A stretch of 64,000 bases of DNA from Cristatella mucedo (GCA_009760855.2 WPIO01000141.1:956158-1020157), one strand, 5' to 3'. Shown: positions 21,790-33,436, counted from the stretch's first letter. Translations and numbers: made by a program. The notes: a model not told the origin generated them from the sequence alone.

Positions 21790-22190
21790 AACTGAAGAAG
21801 GCGAGACGACATGCCACATAATCATGGGTCAACTGGATGCTGCCGTAACCCTTTCCCGGCTGGCCCTATTTTTTGTAACTCTGCCTAGGTAAAAGTAGGC
21901 AGAATTGACGGTCAACTTACAAAGAGGGCCTTCGGAGTTTCAGTAGTAGCATGGCTGCAGAGTAGCCCAACTCGATTATTGCTCAACGTTCTAGGTCGGC
22001 CTTGGCCGCTAGGCCAAGGCCGATGCAGGACGCTGGGCAATAATTGGGTATAATGTCCAAATCAAAGAAAATGTTTCGCAATCATTTCCCAACAAGTATT
22101 ATTCATGAGCTGCTAGGCCAAGGCCGAGGCAGGACTAGTCGTCTTGGTCGTTGTCTGACCAAGTGCACGTGATGCTGATGGCCAACGATT
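21790..22190. other. No recognised gene
   Basis: Contains two short direct repeats of a GCTAGGCCAAGGCCGA type motif (22010 and 22110 regions). No coding or repeat family recognised. Confidence 0.4.
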
Positions 22191-22199
22191 GAATTGAAT

Positions 22200-22310
22200 T
22201 GGTGTTCGTGATTCTAGTCCCGAGGTCTTGGGTTTGAATCCTGGTTGGCACTGTTTTATTGCCACAGCAATCGGTGTGGATAGTCCTTAATGATTTTTAC
22301 AGCTATACAA
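22200..22310 (+). repeat. SINE-B fragment
   Basis: A B-box-like GGGTTTGAATCCTGG, then TTTTATTGCCACAGCAATCG, matching the body of the better copy at 37851-37985. Confidence 0.65.
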
Positions 22311-22324
22311 AAGAAACTGGTAAA

Positions 22325-22420
22325 CCCGAAGATAATCATTTGTATAAAGCCATCAGAGAACTTGCTCTCTTTCTAAGCACTTTGCCCATGCTGTGGAGGA
22401 AGTAAAACGTCTGCTAGAGG
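22325..22420 (-). mobile_element. L2/SINE-A tail (antisense), degraded
   Basis: ATAAAGCCATCAGAGAACTT then GCTCTCTTTCTAAGCACTTT resembles the antisense 3' stem-loop. Confidence 0.6.
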
Positions 22421-22509
22421 TTATCAGGATTGGCTCATCGACCCAGTGCTTCTAAGTGCATAGCTCGCTGCACCAGCCTTGTTAGCTTCGGCTCGGCTAT
22501 CGTTGGGGC

Positions 22510-22610
22510 AGGGTCAGGGGTCGTGATGGCCCAGGAGGTAAGGTGTTCGCTCTTACCGACCGAGGTCGTGACCTTGACTGCTGAAGCCGGCGATAATCTG
22601 CTGCCCATGT
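22510..22610 (+). repeat. tRNA-derived SINE 5' part
   Basis: A-box-like TGATGGCCCAGGAGGTAAGG followed by a degraded B-box region (GACCGAGGTCGTGACCTTGA). Family not certain. Confidence 0.5.
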
Positions 22611-22639
22611 ATCGCCGAGCAGAAATTACATGCGTTTCA

Positions 22640-23302
22640 GCAGTGCTGCTTCTGTAACTCTGCAGACGACCTCCGAGACTCGGCTGGTGGATCAGATCTT
22701 CGCCCTCTGAGTCTTGCTGTAACTGCTTTTCCTCTGGTTCGTCACTGACGGCACACACTGTGCGAAATTTGAAGCTACTAAATCGAACTAGTTCGTCTCC
22801 AAATGATGGCTGCTTATTGACGAGGCTTGCCGTGGCTCGCAAGTGATTCACTGAGGATCAACGCCAGTTTGTGCTACTATAAAGTAGGTACATCTATACG
22901 TGACTCCGACTTAACCTGACCAAATCCTGGTTTAGTCGTCATAAAGTAAAGACCTGGCCGCATAAGTAAGTTTACAGTACACAGGTAAAGATTACATAAA
23001 ATGTTCCTGGATTCGTATTTGTGCCTTTTTGCAGTTCTACATTTTTGTATTGTTCCTATATAAATTACGTGAGTCATATCGATAACGATAGATTAGTTTT
23101 GGATAAAGCCAGGAATTTCTTGGCGACTTTCAGTTTGCATAGCCTACCTCTCTTGAAGTGCAGATATATGAGAGCAACGGATAAGTCAGGAGGGTGGTTA
23201 CGGAAGCGAGTAGTAGAGAATCACTAGCTTGGGCAGCTACAAAGAAAGATCCGGATGTGGCAATAGGAGAATCAATTTCATTGTGAAATACTGTAGGCCA
23301 TT
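22640..23302. other. No recognised feature
   Basis: An antisense frame of about 138 codons overlaps the SINE at 22435-22851 and is probably chance. No exon could be supported. Confidence 0.4.
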
Positions 23303-23667
23303 TAGTGTACGACCCGCAGAGCAGAATTCCTACCACAAAGAGTAAGTGGATATAAAGGGAAAAGATTTCGAATAAAACATCCGGTACAACCACATAACAA
23401 AAATGCGTTGCACCTGCCTAATCAGAGTCCTGCAGGCAACATCTGGCAAGCCTATCCAACTCAAATGCAGGGTGCCAGTCGAACCAATGTCCGACAGGTT
23501 AATCAAGGCAACATGCATTTCAAGTCTCTTAGAAAAGCAGCTGTGCTTTCAAGCTGGCGATATCTCTTATGGTTAAAGTATGTCATCTTGGATGCGATTC
23601 GAGCCGAAAGTACCAAGGGGTCCATCACCGAGCGATTTTCTGACCTAGTCTCTATAAGTGAAGGTCA
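23303..23667 (+). CDS. Candidate internal exon, unrecognised
   Basis: Acceptor CATTTAG (ends about 23302) and donor GAAG/GTCAGT. The frame between is open and protein-like: KGKRFRIKHPVQPHNKNALH, SPAGNIWQAYPTQMQGASRT and SWRYLLWLKYVILDAIRAES. It lies upstream of, and on the same strand as, the right-arm MBD gene, so it could be an earlier exon of that gene. No copy was seen beside the left arm. No family recognised. Confidence 0.38.
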
Positions 23668-23669
23668 GT

Positions 23670-24467
23670 AACCGTATCCTAATAATCATGCCTGTACTGC
23701 TGTATGTATGCCTCTAGCATCTTGCAGTAAGCAATTAAGTCGTTTACCTGCCATTCCACTAATTCATTGCTTTCTGTAACGGAAGCAATAATTATTAATT
23801 TTTCAGTAATCCTTAAGCACTGTTATGTTGAATTGACTCGCTTGTCTTACTACTTTCTCGTAACGTTAGGCGGTTAACTTCCGGTTACCTGCTAAAGTGG
23901 CCTGTGAGCTCCTACATCTGTGAACTCCTGGGTGGACAGCATCGAAATCCAATCGCGAGCATTGAACAGCAAACCGCTAGTTACTTCGCCGAAACAATTA
24001 CTCTCAAAGAGTAAATATATTTTGAGAACTTTTTTATTTAGTTGAATGACTGAATATTTTCGTTTACTACCTTCGACTGGCCTAATAGCTTGCCTGTTTG
24101 GCTAGCTAAGGGAAGCACTCATCTTCGTTCCCAACTGTGACATGCCGGCCGGCAGCCTGGTTATCTGAGCGTTCTGCTCGTCCTTGTGGCTCAGACCCAA
24201 GTGCCTGTTTATTCAGTCATAATTTTGTTCGTGGATGTACTACAGCTGTCGGTCGGTCTGCCGGTCGACTGGTCTCGAGACCCATTAGCCTAGCGGTCGG
24301 TCTGCTGGTTAGTTGGTCAGGGTTGAAGAGTTTCGCTAAGTCTAATTCCTGCAGATGCTTCGTGCCATTGCGACATGTTGTAACCCCAGTCTGGCTTCCT
24401 TGCCGTAGGCTCTTCCTGGGAGGCGCTTTAGGCTAATATAAATGGCATTGTGTGCATGTTGGCGAAC
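23670..24467. other. No recognised feature
   Basis: GTCGGTCTGCYGGTYRRYTGGTC-like direct repeats occur near 24248-24320. Nothing else recognised. Confidence 0.4.
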
Positions 24468-24721
24468 CATCGTTGGGCTTCTCACAGTTTCCATCCTGAG
24501 GCCTGGGCCTAGACTACTTTGCTCAACTAGCAGAATGAGCTCTGGACAAATTGGGGTGATTTTGAAGGTGTATTTATATTAGTTAACCTGTTTCCTCGTG
24601 TGCTACGGCAACTATTGCTTCTCATCTTCAGTAGAGAAACGTGTAAGCATGCCGGTTGTTTGACTTTGGCATGGGCAATCACTTACCTTCGAGGTTGGCC
24701 ACTCAGCATGAATTTCCATGT

Positions 24722-26985
24722 TTGCTCTGCTTTCATTATTTAATTACCCTTCTCTGGCAAAGATGTTCGTTATGCATTCCCAATTGGCTAGCTGAAAACT
24801 GGATGGATCCTGCAGCAATGCATAAAAGCAATGCAATACCTGTCGGGTTAACTGTGGCTTACCGATCAAACATAAGAGAGTGCAACGAAAAGCCATTCGT
24901 TGCAGTGCAAACCCAATTGACTCAGCTACAAGCGATGTGTGGCATATCTCTAGCTTTGCTTTGTAACACTCTAGGATGCACGATTAACCTGCGGCATGTA
25001 CAGCTTACACTGCCTGTGGGTGTGGGTTGTAGCCTGTCTTACACAGGCTGCAATATTGCAGCTTATGCTGCCTGTGTGTACAGTGTACACAGCTTGTAGT
25101 ATTTATATAGTGTAAGCAGTCGGAGTTGTGCACAGTGCACCGAGCCCCCACCCCTGGTGTTATTACACTGCGATTTTATGGTTGCACTAGATTCGTTGCT
25201 CGACAGGTGACCTGGAGCAAAGGCAGGCTGTGTGCCCACCCCCTGATTTGTGTGGGACCCCTGATTGATTAAAATACTGTAGGAGCCAGGTGTACCAGGC
25301 ATCTCATGATTAATTTGCAGCTGTGGTTGTTGCATTGGCTGTCTCCGATTGGATCGTGACAGGTGGAATGACTAGAAAGTAGGTTAGTCGGGCAAACTTT
25401 TGGGACAAAGAGGGTCTATGATGTCAGTCTGACTTGGTCCAGTTGCAGCACTACCTGGTATTGCAATGATCGAGCAGTACTGCAATTAATCATTTGTAGG
25501 CGTTTCTTTGCCTAATAGTCTGCTATGCCTGCTTCTTCATACGGTTGAGTTTGGAATTCGCCAGAGTCGGAAAGTAAAGAAACCTTGCTGACCCTGTGCA
25601 TGTCGACCCTAACCATGTTATTCATGTTGCTTATCAAGCATGATATTCTTCAATCAATTGAATTTCCCTTTGCTGCAAACGTAAAGCACCTAGAAAGAGA
25701 ATGAGTTCTCTGAGGGCACTTTATCAAGTGTATTATTATTAACTTATTATTATTATTATTATTCCGTGTAACTTCCACAGACATACCTCGTTAAAAATAG
25801 GGCATGTTTATTAAAACGATTACAATTTATTTCTCGCATATGGGGGACTTTTCCATGTAAATTACCAGCTAGTTAAAAAGCTGAGGTCATGCAAGATTTG
25901 CTGAGATCGTCAGCTGTGTGTAGGTACTCGAAAACCCGAAGAACTTTGGCCCATGAACCTCAAGTTAAACAAACTTTTAAATGCTACCTCGATTGACAAT
26001 CATCGACTACTAGCTACACGGAAAACAACAGTGTCTGACCGTTAGAGCAGAGTAGGCTGCGACAGACACTCGTTCTGGAAGCGTCTTGCATCGCATTCAA
26101 TCCACCGATTGGTAGCCTTTCCCAGCGACAGTCTTCCTGGGAGACCACATATCTACACCACGTACGACATGATTACTTTTGAAATTAACGTATGACTCTA
26201 TGACTGAAACTCTGCAGATGAAGCGTTGATTTGCAAGGTTTTAGTGAGCCATTGAGCTTCTGTGACAAACAACTTTATTACCATCTCTTTGAGACATGAA
26301 GCAGCTTTGATTGTGAGCTTGCGAGCAGGTGCTAGTGGGCGTAAGCTTAGGTGCTAGAACGTGCTCCATAAATGTTGTTTGTGCACACGTGAATTGTACA
26401 CCGAGAATCCAGTGGCAGACCGATGGCAATCGAATGCAACCGATTTGCAGGATGCCCCCAAAGCGGATGGAAGACCCAAAGTTGAATCCCAAGTTTCTGC
26501 TGCCATTCCAGAAAGGTGAGTCGGATAAATACACGTACAGAGCATGAAGCAAACAAGTTATTGGCTTCAACCAATGCTTCATTGTCATGTATTAAGACAG
26601 ATTAAGACACGAAGTAGCTTTAGCTCTGTGTTTCAACGATTACGAAGTTTTCAGACAATTTTCCGTTTAGCTATACCTTTTTGTTATATGATGTTGGTTT
26701 AGCTCTTGAATGTTTGTATTCGCATAGCTAACATAATATAGTTACATTGTTATAACTACCTCACGAAACTAAATCTGTTTCCATAAACTCAATAATCCGA
26801 GTTACGGAACCGGCTCAGCCTACATAGGTGAAGGTGAAGCCTGGGAAGTTATTGGTGTTACAGGTACACGCACCGGAACTGTAAAGTCGCCGCCCGATGG
26901 GAACGGCTTGTCCCAGCTGTCTACCCTGCTTCTGTGTTGGGACTATTGAAAAACTGTTGTGGTAAACTGAGTGATGAGCAGGATG
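24722..26985. other. Right-arm-specific 2.26-kb segment
   Basis: Absent from the left arm, where flanking homology is joined at about 17059. Its content is mostly unrecognised and includes a sense L2 3' tail at 25590-25765. No transposase or terminal repeats were seen, so it is either an insertion here or a deletion in the left arm. Confidence 0.65.
25590..25765 (+). mobile_element. L2 3' end
   Basis: TGACCCTGTGCATG, GCAAACGTAAAGCACC, AGAAAGAGAATGAGTTCTCT and (ATT)n. Confidence 0.85.
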
Positions 26986-27284
26986 TATGACCTCCGTCGG
27001 CATAGGTTCAGTATTTACTGGGCTCGTAGGCAAGCGCATTCTACAGGTAAATGCTGGAGGCCAAGTCACACTCCGGACCATTAAGATGAAGCTGTACTCG
27101 TCATTGTAATTGGTATTGTACCTGCTGGCACTGTCTGGTGGCCCACTTTGGTTCTCACCTGCTAGTTTAGGGCTAAGGCGTTGACGACGAGAAGGAGGAG
27201 GAAGCAAAATGAAGCAAATACAAGCAGGAGGAAGGGATTGAGTGTGCTGACTGGTAGATTGGCTCTCGGTTGCTCGTGGCAACC

Positions 27285-27424
27285 AGGCTATGCTTGTCGT
27301 CCTTGATCGTGCTACCACTTACCCTTTGCCCATGCTTCTGTTGAAGCATACGTGGCGTGCCTAGAAAGGGACTGCATTCTCTGAGAATGCTAAGACATTA
27401 TAATTTTTTGTTATTATTTTTATT
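27285..27424 (+). mobile_element. L2 3' tail remnant (partner of 16620-16760)
   Basis: Same degraded stem-loop and AT-rich tail as in the left arm, in inverted orientation. Confidence 0.65.
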
Positions 27425-28290
27425 ATATCCTAGTCTTGCTCACAGTTTTCATTTGTTCTAAGCCAATCTAAGAACATGTCTCTGCTTCGCCAGAGCGAGG
27501 CACGTCAGTGTTCTGGTGCTCAGACTCATCTATCGCCTCATGTCCTTTGCTGCAACATCTCTACTGCTAGCGAGCTGAATGCTAGACGTGACTCAGCTGC
27601 TGGAAATTGGAGGAAACCCGAAATCTAAAACTTGCAACACCTGCAGCTCGTAACTAGGGTTGCCTCCACGAGGGTCGACCAGCATTGTGTTTGTCTAACT
27701 TCAAGCAAAAGAGATACTAAAGAAAATGGATGCTAAGGCATCATCTTTTATGCTGTTTTAGTAAAATTCATGAATCACTCATGAATTCCCCTAATAAGCT
27801 TGTTAACGAACTTCTTCAGTGTAATGGCAGTACTACACGGTTGACATCATTTTGAGTTGTTTTTAGTGCCTATGATTATGTAATGAATCGTAACGGCATG
27901 TTGTGCTTCTTTCCATTAGAATGTATTTTTTTGTTCTTGCTGCGCTGCAGAGATGAATGTCACCGAAGCATCCTCGTAGGAGCTATTAACCCAGCATGCC
28001 TATCAAATGTCATAAATGGTGTGTCAATGTGCTGCTTTACAAAAAGCCGTCAACAGCGAAGGCTCTAAATTCCGGCTATCCTATTCTTTGTCGGCTGCAG
28101 ATGCTTTTCATCTCGGCCTATTTCTTTGTATTAAGACTGCAAGCTCTGAATTTGATAATGACAAATTTCCAAAGCGTCCTAAGAGAGCTACATGTCTGTG
28201 AAAGCGATTAAAATATGCTAGAAAAATGGAGCATTGGAACTTGTATGCAGCATCGCTTCCACGAGTATTATTCAGGGTCGTTATTTGTAG

Positions 28291-28379
28291 GTTGGAAGCG
28301 TTTAGTTGTTCTTAGACAACGTAAACAGAAAACAAGAACGGGCGATGCCTACTACGTGTCGCCAAAAGGTGTCAAGCTG
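28291..28379 (+). CDS. Methyl-CpG-binding domain (MBD)-like exon, right copy
   Basis: 89 bp between TTATTTGTAG and CTG/GTGAGT, encoding GWKRLVVLRQRKQKTRTGDA and YYVSPKGVKL. The GW+R, basic loop and YYxSPxG pattern is that of the MBD family, which reads CpG methylation or binds DNA in chromatin regulators. The exon begins needing one base from a prior exon and ends in phase 0. The C-terminal half of the MBD (usually an RS-x-x-EL-x-x-YL type segment) was not found downstream. The protein could be an MBD1-6, BAZ2 or SETDB type; this cannot be decided here. Confidence 0.62.
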
Positions 28380-29185
28380 GTGAGTACATTGCGAAAATAT
28401 GCCTCTCTGTGTGTAGCCATATGATCGATGAGTTCATTCTAGCCATTCCGAACTACTTCCATAATTGATTTGCATTACCCTGCGTTTGACTAGCCAAGGA
28501 TAATTCATGGCCTTTCGCCAAGCCCTATAGAGATCCAGCAGCTGCCCAAAGTTCTGTCGCTTCGGTGAAGAGGCTATTTGCCAAGGCAACTTAACGGCCG
28601 AAAGTCGGTCACGGGTTTTTCACAGGCGTCTTGCATGAAGATTGTCTTTATGAGGACTTGCAGCCAACCCTTCTCAGATTGTTGCCAGTTGCATAGCTTT
28701 TTCGTCAGCATGAACATTTCGACAGCCTCATTGTGGATAGGTTTGGCTCAATGCAGCACTGATTTTTCCCTGTTTCGTAGCAGCTACTTCAGGGGAGTAT
28801 TTTAATGACTCCACAGCTGACAGGATATAAGGCTACCACCATTACGTGACCGAGCGAACGTTTCGAACGCCTGTCGTCTCAGCCTGGCAGCGACTTCTTG
28901 GAATCCTGGGAGGAGGGCTGTCTCGGGGAGAAAATGTAAGAAGGGGCTCTGGTCTCTATCTAGGGCCTCCTAATCTCATGTCTTCAGGTGGGGGGCCAAT
29001 AAAGAGCACCTGCTAGAGCTATAGATTGCCCATTAAACAATGATCGAAGCTTCCGGCTCTTGTCACTTTGTCACATTCTGCTATTTAATCAGAAAAGGTA
29101 CACTCTTCTACCTAATGACTCGTGACATTGTTCGAGCGTACAGCTTTCTAACCCTGAAATCGCGTTCTTATCGCCTTTCCATTAG

Positions 29186-29259
29186 CAACTACAGTATAGT
29201 GCTTCGTCGTTGTGGTATCAACTGTCGGACGGTAGCCATTGCTGTTTCAAGGAATGAAG
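29186..29259 (+). CDS. Exon b of MBD-containing gene, right copy
   Basis: 74 bp, acceptor TTTCCATTAG and donor AAG/GTACGA. Reads NYSIVLRRCGINCRTVAIAV then SRNE. It ends in phase 1 and joins in frame to the exon at 29764. Its one-base start does not fit the phase-0 end of the MBD exon, so at least one more exon would lie between. Confidence 0.42.
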
Positions 29260-29763
29260 GTACGATAAAGCCCACTAGGAATAGCACCGTAGTGAACTTG
29301 TCTTTCAGTTCTTGCGTAGTTTGCCTGCTTTCCTGTGCATGATTCAGTGCATTTCGATAGCCCAAGGTCTAACCAACCAGTGGGCCTCAGTGTCTTCTTG
29401 GGTGCTGCAGCATGCTGGCCTAAGCGCGATACTAATCTTTATTTGCATTCCAGTCTAACTATTTTTCAGGGCATGACGATAAACCTTGCTTATCAATTTA
29501 TTGGCAACATGCTGTCAAGGGATTTACCTACTTTTTCATGGCACGGTACAAACGACCTATAAGTATTATTATGACTTTATTGTGGCGCAATTATATGCAG
29601 ATTAAGTAATCTTAATCGGTATTATTTTATTTTAGAGATCCATGCCACAACTGCACAAGTTCCGTAAGTAACAGAAGCTTCATGTCGATTTGTCTGCAAA
29701 TCATAACGGCTTGGACCGAATTGCTGGGATAGTTCATTGATTGATTTTTTATTCCTCATTTAG

Positions 29764-29960
29764 TGCAAGATACAGGAGCCAATGACATTTCTGAAGAAAA
29801 TTTTACTTTCCTTCAAAGACCGGTCTTTCGACCACTTTTCGAGATGGTGCGAATGGCTCGACAGAAACAGCAAACTAGCAACCAGCTGCCGTCACGTGTT
29901 GCAAAGCTAAAGTTGAAGCAGCAGCAGACGGCAGCTATTGCAACGGCCGAGATTATTCCG
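29764..29960 (+). CDS. Exon c of MBD-containing gene, right copy
   Basis: 197 bp between TCATTTAG and CCG/GTGAGA. Encodes EENFTFLQRPVFRPLFEMVR and a helix with RVAKLKLKQQQTAAIATAEI. It carries the same splice sites as the left copy. Later exons of this gene were not found. Confidence 0.55.
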
Positions 29961-30421
29961 GTGAGAGAACTATTTTGTTGCTCTTCTAACTGTCGTAGTC
30001 TTACAGGCACAGGAAAAGTTGACTTGAGTAAAAATTAGCTTAACTGCAACCATGGAAATATCTCTGCTGCAACTCGTTGCCAGAGTCGATGATGCTTGTA
30101 TATGATCTTGAATTGGTCATATCCATAGGTAGATTTTAAAAAGCTTGGCTTGCTTTATCATCAATCCTAGATTTCAAGCTTAAAGTAGTTTCTCACCTTA
30201 AGGGAAAGCCACAACGTGGTTGTCTCGTTCTGCACGTGAACGTGGGAAGCTACCCAGACCTTGCTCATTGGACCAATTTTAGGTTGGACATTTTGTCTAT
30301 TCGATTAATCAGATCACTGTCTTTGAACTACAAATGTACTTGATGGACAGAAATATTAGTTTCGTATCTGTAATATCAGTGAGTTTTTCTTTACGAAATT
30401 TCTACTCGACTAGAACATAGC

Positions 30422-30729
30422 CTAATGTCGCTTAAGATTAACTTTGTTTTGTTGATGGAAGTCGTTCAAAGCATTCATTTTCTGTATGGCTTCCACAGTC
30501 TCTACAGATAGTCTCTCGTAACATTCCAATGCCTCCTTGAATTGTGTTACCCCTGGTACTCCATTATCCCCATCGAATCGATCCAAAATCCGTTCATTAA
30601 CTACAGGTTTATGTCGGCTAGTCTGCATTTCCACAAAGCCGGAAGTGGTAGGTGGATTTGCTACTTTCAAACAATTGAGATCAATCTGTAGGGCATGCAA
30701 AGGCTAGATGGCTTTCGGTGCCCATATGG
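30422..30729 (-). pseudogene. Right copy of convergent terminal exon, acceptor lost
   Basis: The frame is intact and close to the left copy (ERILDRFDGDNGVPGVTQFK and the C-terminal NKVNLKRH are identical). However, the acceptor CAG found on the left reads CAA here (complement of base 30730). If the exon is used on the left, this copy would need another acceptor. Confidence 0.5.
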
Positions 30730-30779
30730 TTGCAAGTAAACTTTGTGTTAATGAAATGTGGCCAAGTTAAAAGCATAGA

Positions 30780-31100
30780 AGAATAAGATTGAGACATTTG
30801 AGCAAACGAGAAGTTGGTCGTGCAAGGCATCTAGAAAAAGCCTGCTACTCGAGTTAGCTTACGTGAAGGTAGCTGCTCAGACGGCTTCTGCTGCAGTAGG
30901 GAGCACGAGAGTAGATTTTGTCACCTACGAATCGTGGAAGTGAGTTCCACAGTCCAGGAACTGCTGAGCGAAACCTGATGTTGCCAGTGGTCTATAAGCA
31001 GCTGAGTTATGGAATAGCTAATATATTGTATGTGTAGATAAGACCCGAGGGTACGAGAAGAATAAAACTGGGGAACCTGTTCATCTGTATGTGAAGTAGC
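30780..31100 (-). mobile_element. LINE-B fragment (partner of 13060-13390)
   Basis: Inverted copy of the same diverged LINE-B remnant. Confidence 0.65.
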
Positions 31101-31411
31101 CATGATGTAGCAGGCATTGTGGCTCAGTGTATGAACTTTACCCAGGGTCCATATTGATAGCAGTCGAGTTGGAATGCAGTTGACATAATCAGATCTCCTG
31201 GTTCATGCTTTCCCCTATGCAAGCAGGCTAGCACGTTGGACTGAATGTCTGAAATGGCGATATTCGATCGACGAAACTTTTGAACGACTTACTTTCGAGG
31301 ATGACCACATTTTTCATTGGTAAGCACAACAATTTGCTACACCATTAATCACTTTCAATTTTCCATAGCAGGAAGAGCTGAAACAGGCGATAATTTAGTA
31401 GAGCTAGTATG

Positions 31412-32256
31412 CTAATTCTTTTTTTTGGCGTCTGCCAAACGGCAAACGGTTCGAATTGCAGTTTAATATTTTTTTATGCGGTGAAGCAGTAAAATCTTAA
31501 TTTTGTCAGTAGGCTCATTTTACCCAACGGTGAAATCCAAAAGCCTACATTTAGATGGCGAATATTATTCCGTTTTTTTTAAGCAGAGGAGTCTGTGAAA
31601 TTGAATATTGTCTCATCTATCTCCATGGACCTACCGTGCTACCAAGCTAATTTTGCTTCACAGCAGTGTCTGACGAGATGCTTACGACTTCCAATACGTA
31701 AAAACATGTACAGTATCCAACTTTATGTGACCATCTCTCCACTAGCGAGATCATTGCAAGAGTATGACGATTATAAGTACAATGAACATATAAAGTAGTG
31801 GTCATTGAAAAATATGTAAAGTGAACATTTAGTTTCACTATTTTCTGTCTGTAAACTGCCTGATGCTAGCAATATAGTAATGAATATAGTGAACGTAAAG
31901 ATGCCTTTAATGACTTAAGAGAGCTGAAGGAAGTATTTCAATTTGAGCACGATTTTAATAAATAATAATTAATGTTTATTAAGAATACTACCCGATTTAA
32001 CAGCCTCTGTTTGTACAGCGACAGAAGAGCCTTTACGGCTATCACCACCGTTTGCAGGGGCGATAAAGGATCGCCCTCCACAGGATTCTAACTCATGACC
32101 TCGGGACCGAGATCGTGAAAGCAACCACCTTACCTAGTGTGCAAGCGGCTGCAGGCAATAGCCGTTCATACTGAACGAGGGTTGGCCGTGAGTGTGTATT
32201 TTAGCTTTACTTGGATGTTATCGGTAATGGGAGCCTATGGATGTCGCACCATAGAG
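31412..32256. other. Right-arm-specific segment with SINE-B remnant
   Basis: Absent from the left arm. 32020-32140 holds an antisense SINE-B (GCGACAGAAGAGCCTTTACG, GGCTATCACCACCGTTTGCA, GACCTCGGGACCGAGATCGT) in degraded form; the rest is AT-rich and unrecognised. Confidence 0.65.
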
Positions 32257-32999
32257 TGATTTATGAGATCACGTGATCGAGGCCTCTGGGCGTACACGAA
32301 AGGAGCCTAGAAAACGACCGGAATCAGACGAGTGGGTGAAACGAGGCGAAACCTTATTCGGAAGTATTTGAAATGAGAGTGGGAGGCCTGATGATTGATG
32401 TAGCTGTGCATCGGTCGGCTTTGTGGTGACTTTAAATCCATTTCTTCTCGTGTTTTCGTGCTTAGCCATCTCCTGAGAACTTGCTGTCGACGGCTGCCAC
32501 TCACCGAGAACCTGCTGCCAACGATGCTGACGGTGCCAACCGAGAGCAATTAATCAATGAAAATGGTGAGTAATTTTGCAGCTATGTCGTTGATATCATT
32601 GGTGTCACTCCGTGCACTTAGTGGACTTTGAGCTGGGCCAAGGTTGACTGTTGGCTCTAGCCATAGGCTACACATGATTGACAGGATCGAGTGATGGACG
32701 TTTACTAGGCCCATTAAGGAAATGCACTGCTGTTTACCTTGAGTCATAACCTGGAGGGCTGACAGCATGGGTAAGAGGAACGACCATGGCTAGATCATGA
32801 AATAGGTCAAGTGATCTAGCTCATGAAGTAGGTCAGGTGATCTAGCTCTCACAGGTTCCGGTGGTGAAGCTGTAAATCCTGTATTGCCAGTGACAGGTGG
32901 GGGAACACCGGCGATGGCCTAAAATTGCTGGAGGTGTAGGTAAGCGATTAGATTTTGAAAAGCAGTCAGTATGATGTCTAGCCTGGTAGGGAGTAGTTT

Positions 33000-33420
33000 T
33001 GATAGATAGGCTACAGCCAGAGAAAGAATGAGATAAAAGTGTGGGACAGATTCTTGCATTCGATGCCCTGCTTGAAATTGTAGTTCAGGGAGGAGTGATA
33101 ACACACGTGGCAACTGCGAAGCTCGTGACAGATAAGCCGAGCTGCTGCGTGTTGCACCAAAACAACACTGCCCCAGCAAGTACCGAGTAAAGGAAGTAGA
33201 GGCTGGATATAATATCCCTGTCTAAGCAAGCCCAAATCTTAGCATCTGAAAGCAGGCAGAGTTGACTGTAGAGCTGATGTAGTCGTCTAATAAAAGGTCC
33301 TTTGAAATATTCCACCTAGATTTCGGGCACCTGTAATAAGACATATGCTTGAAGAGCGAATTTTGAGCTTCAGATTTTCTAATTTCCGAGTTGCCCTTGT
33401 TTTCCCATAGCAAAAACTAA
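33000..33420 (-). mobile_element. Diverged L2 fragment
   Basis: Antisense translation shows short matches to the L2 post-RT region, such as RLHQLYSQLCLLSDAKIWAC and VQHAAARLIC. Heavily mutated. Confidence 0.6.
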
Positions 33421-33436
33421 GTTTCTTTCATCGCAG

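Larger units (their letters stand above)
24468..32760. repeat. Right arm of large inverted duplication
   Basis: Reverse-complement partner of 10499-17316. Relative to the left arm it has extra segments at about 24722-26985 (2.26 kb), 27426-27535 (about 0.1 kb) and 31412-32256 (about 0.84 kb), and lacks the left arm's L2 insertion. Confidence 0.9.

Noticed and set aside
24137-24436. Frame starting MTCRPAAWLSERS
   Set aside because: No splice signals, no recognised content, and local short repeats explain part of it.
28215-28424. The full 69-codon frame around the MBD exon as an intact small gene
   Set aside because: Residues outside 28291-28379 are not protein-like, and strong splice sites bound the MBD part, so only the exon is annotated.
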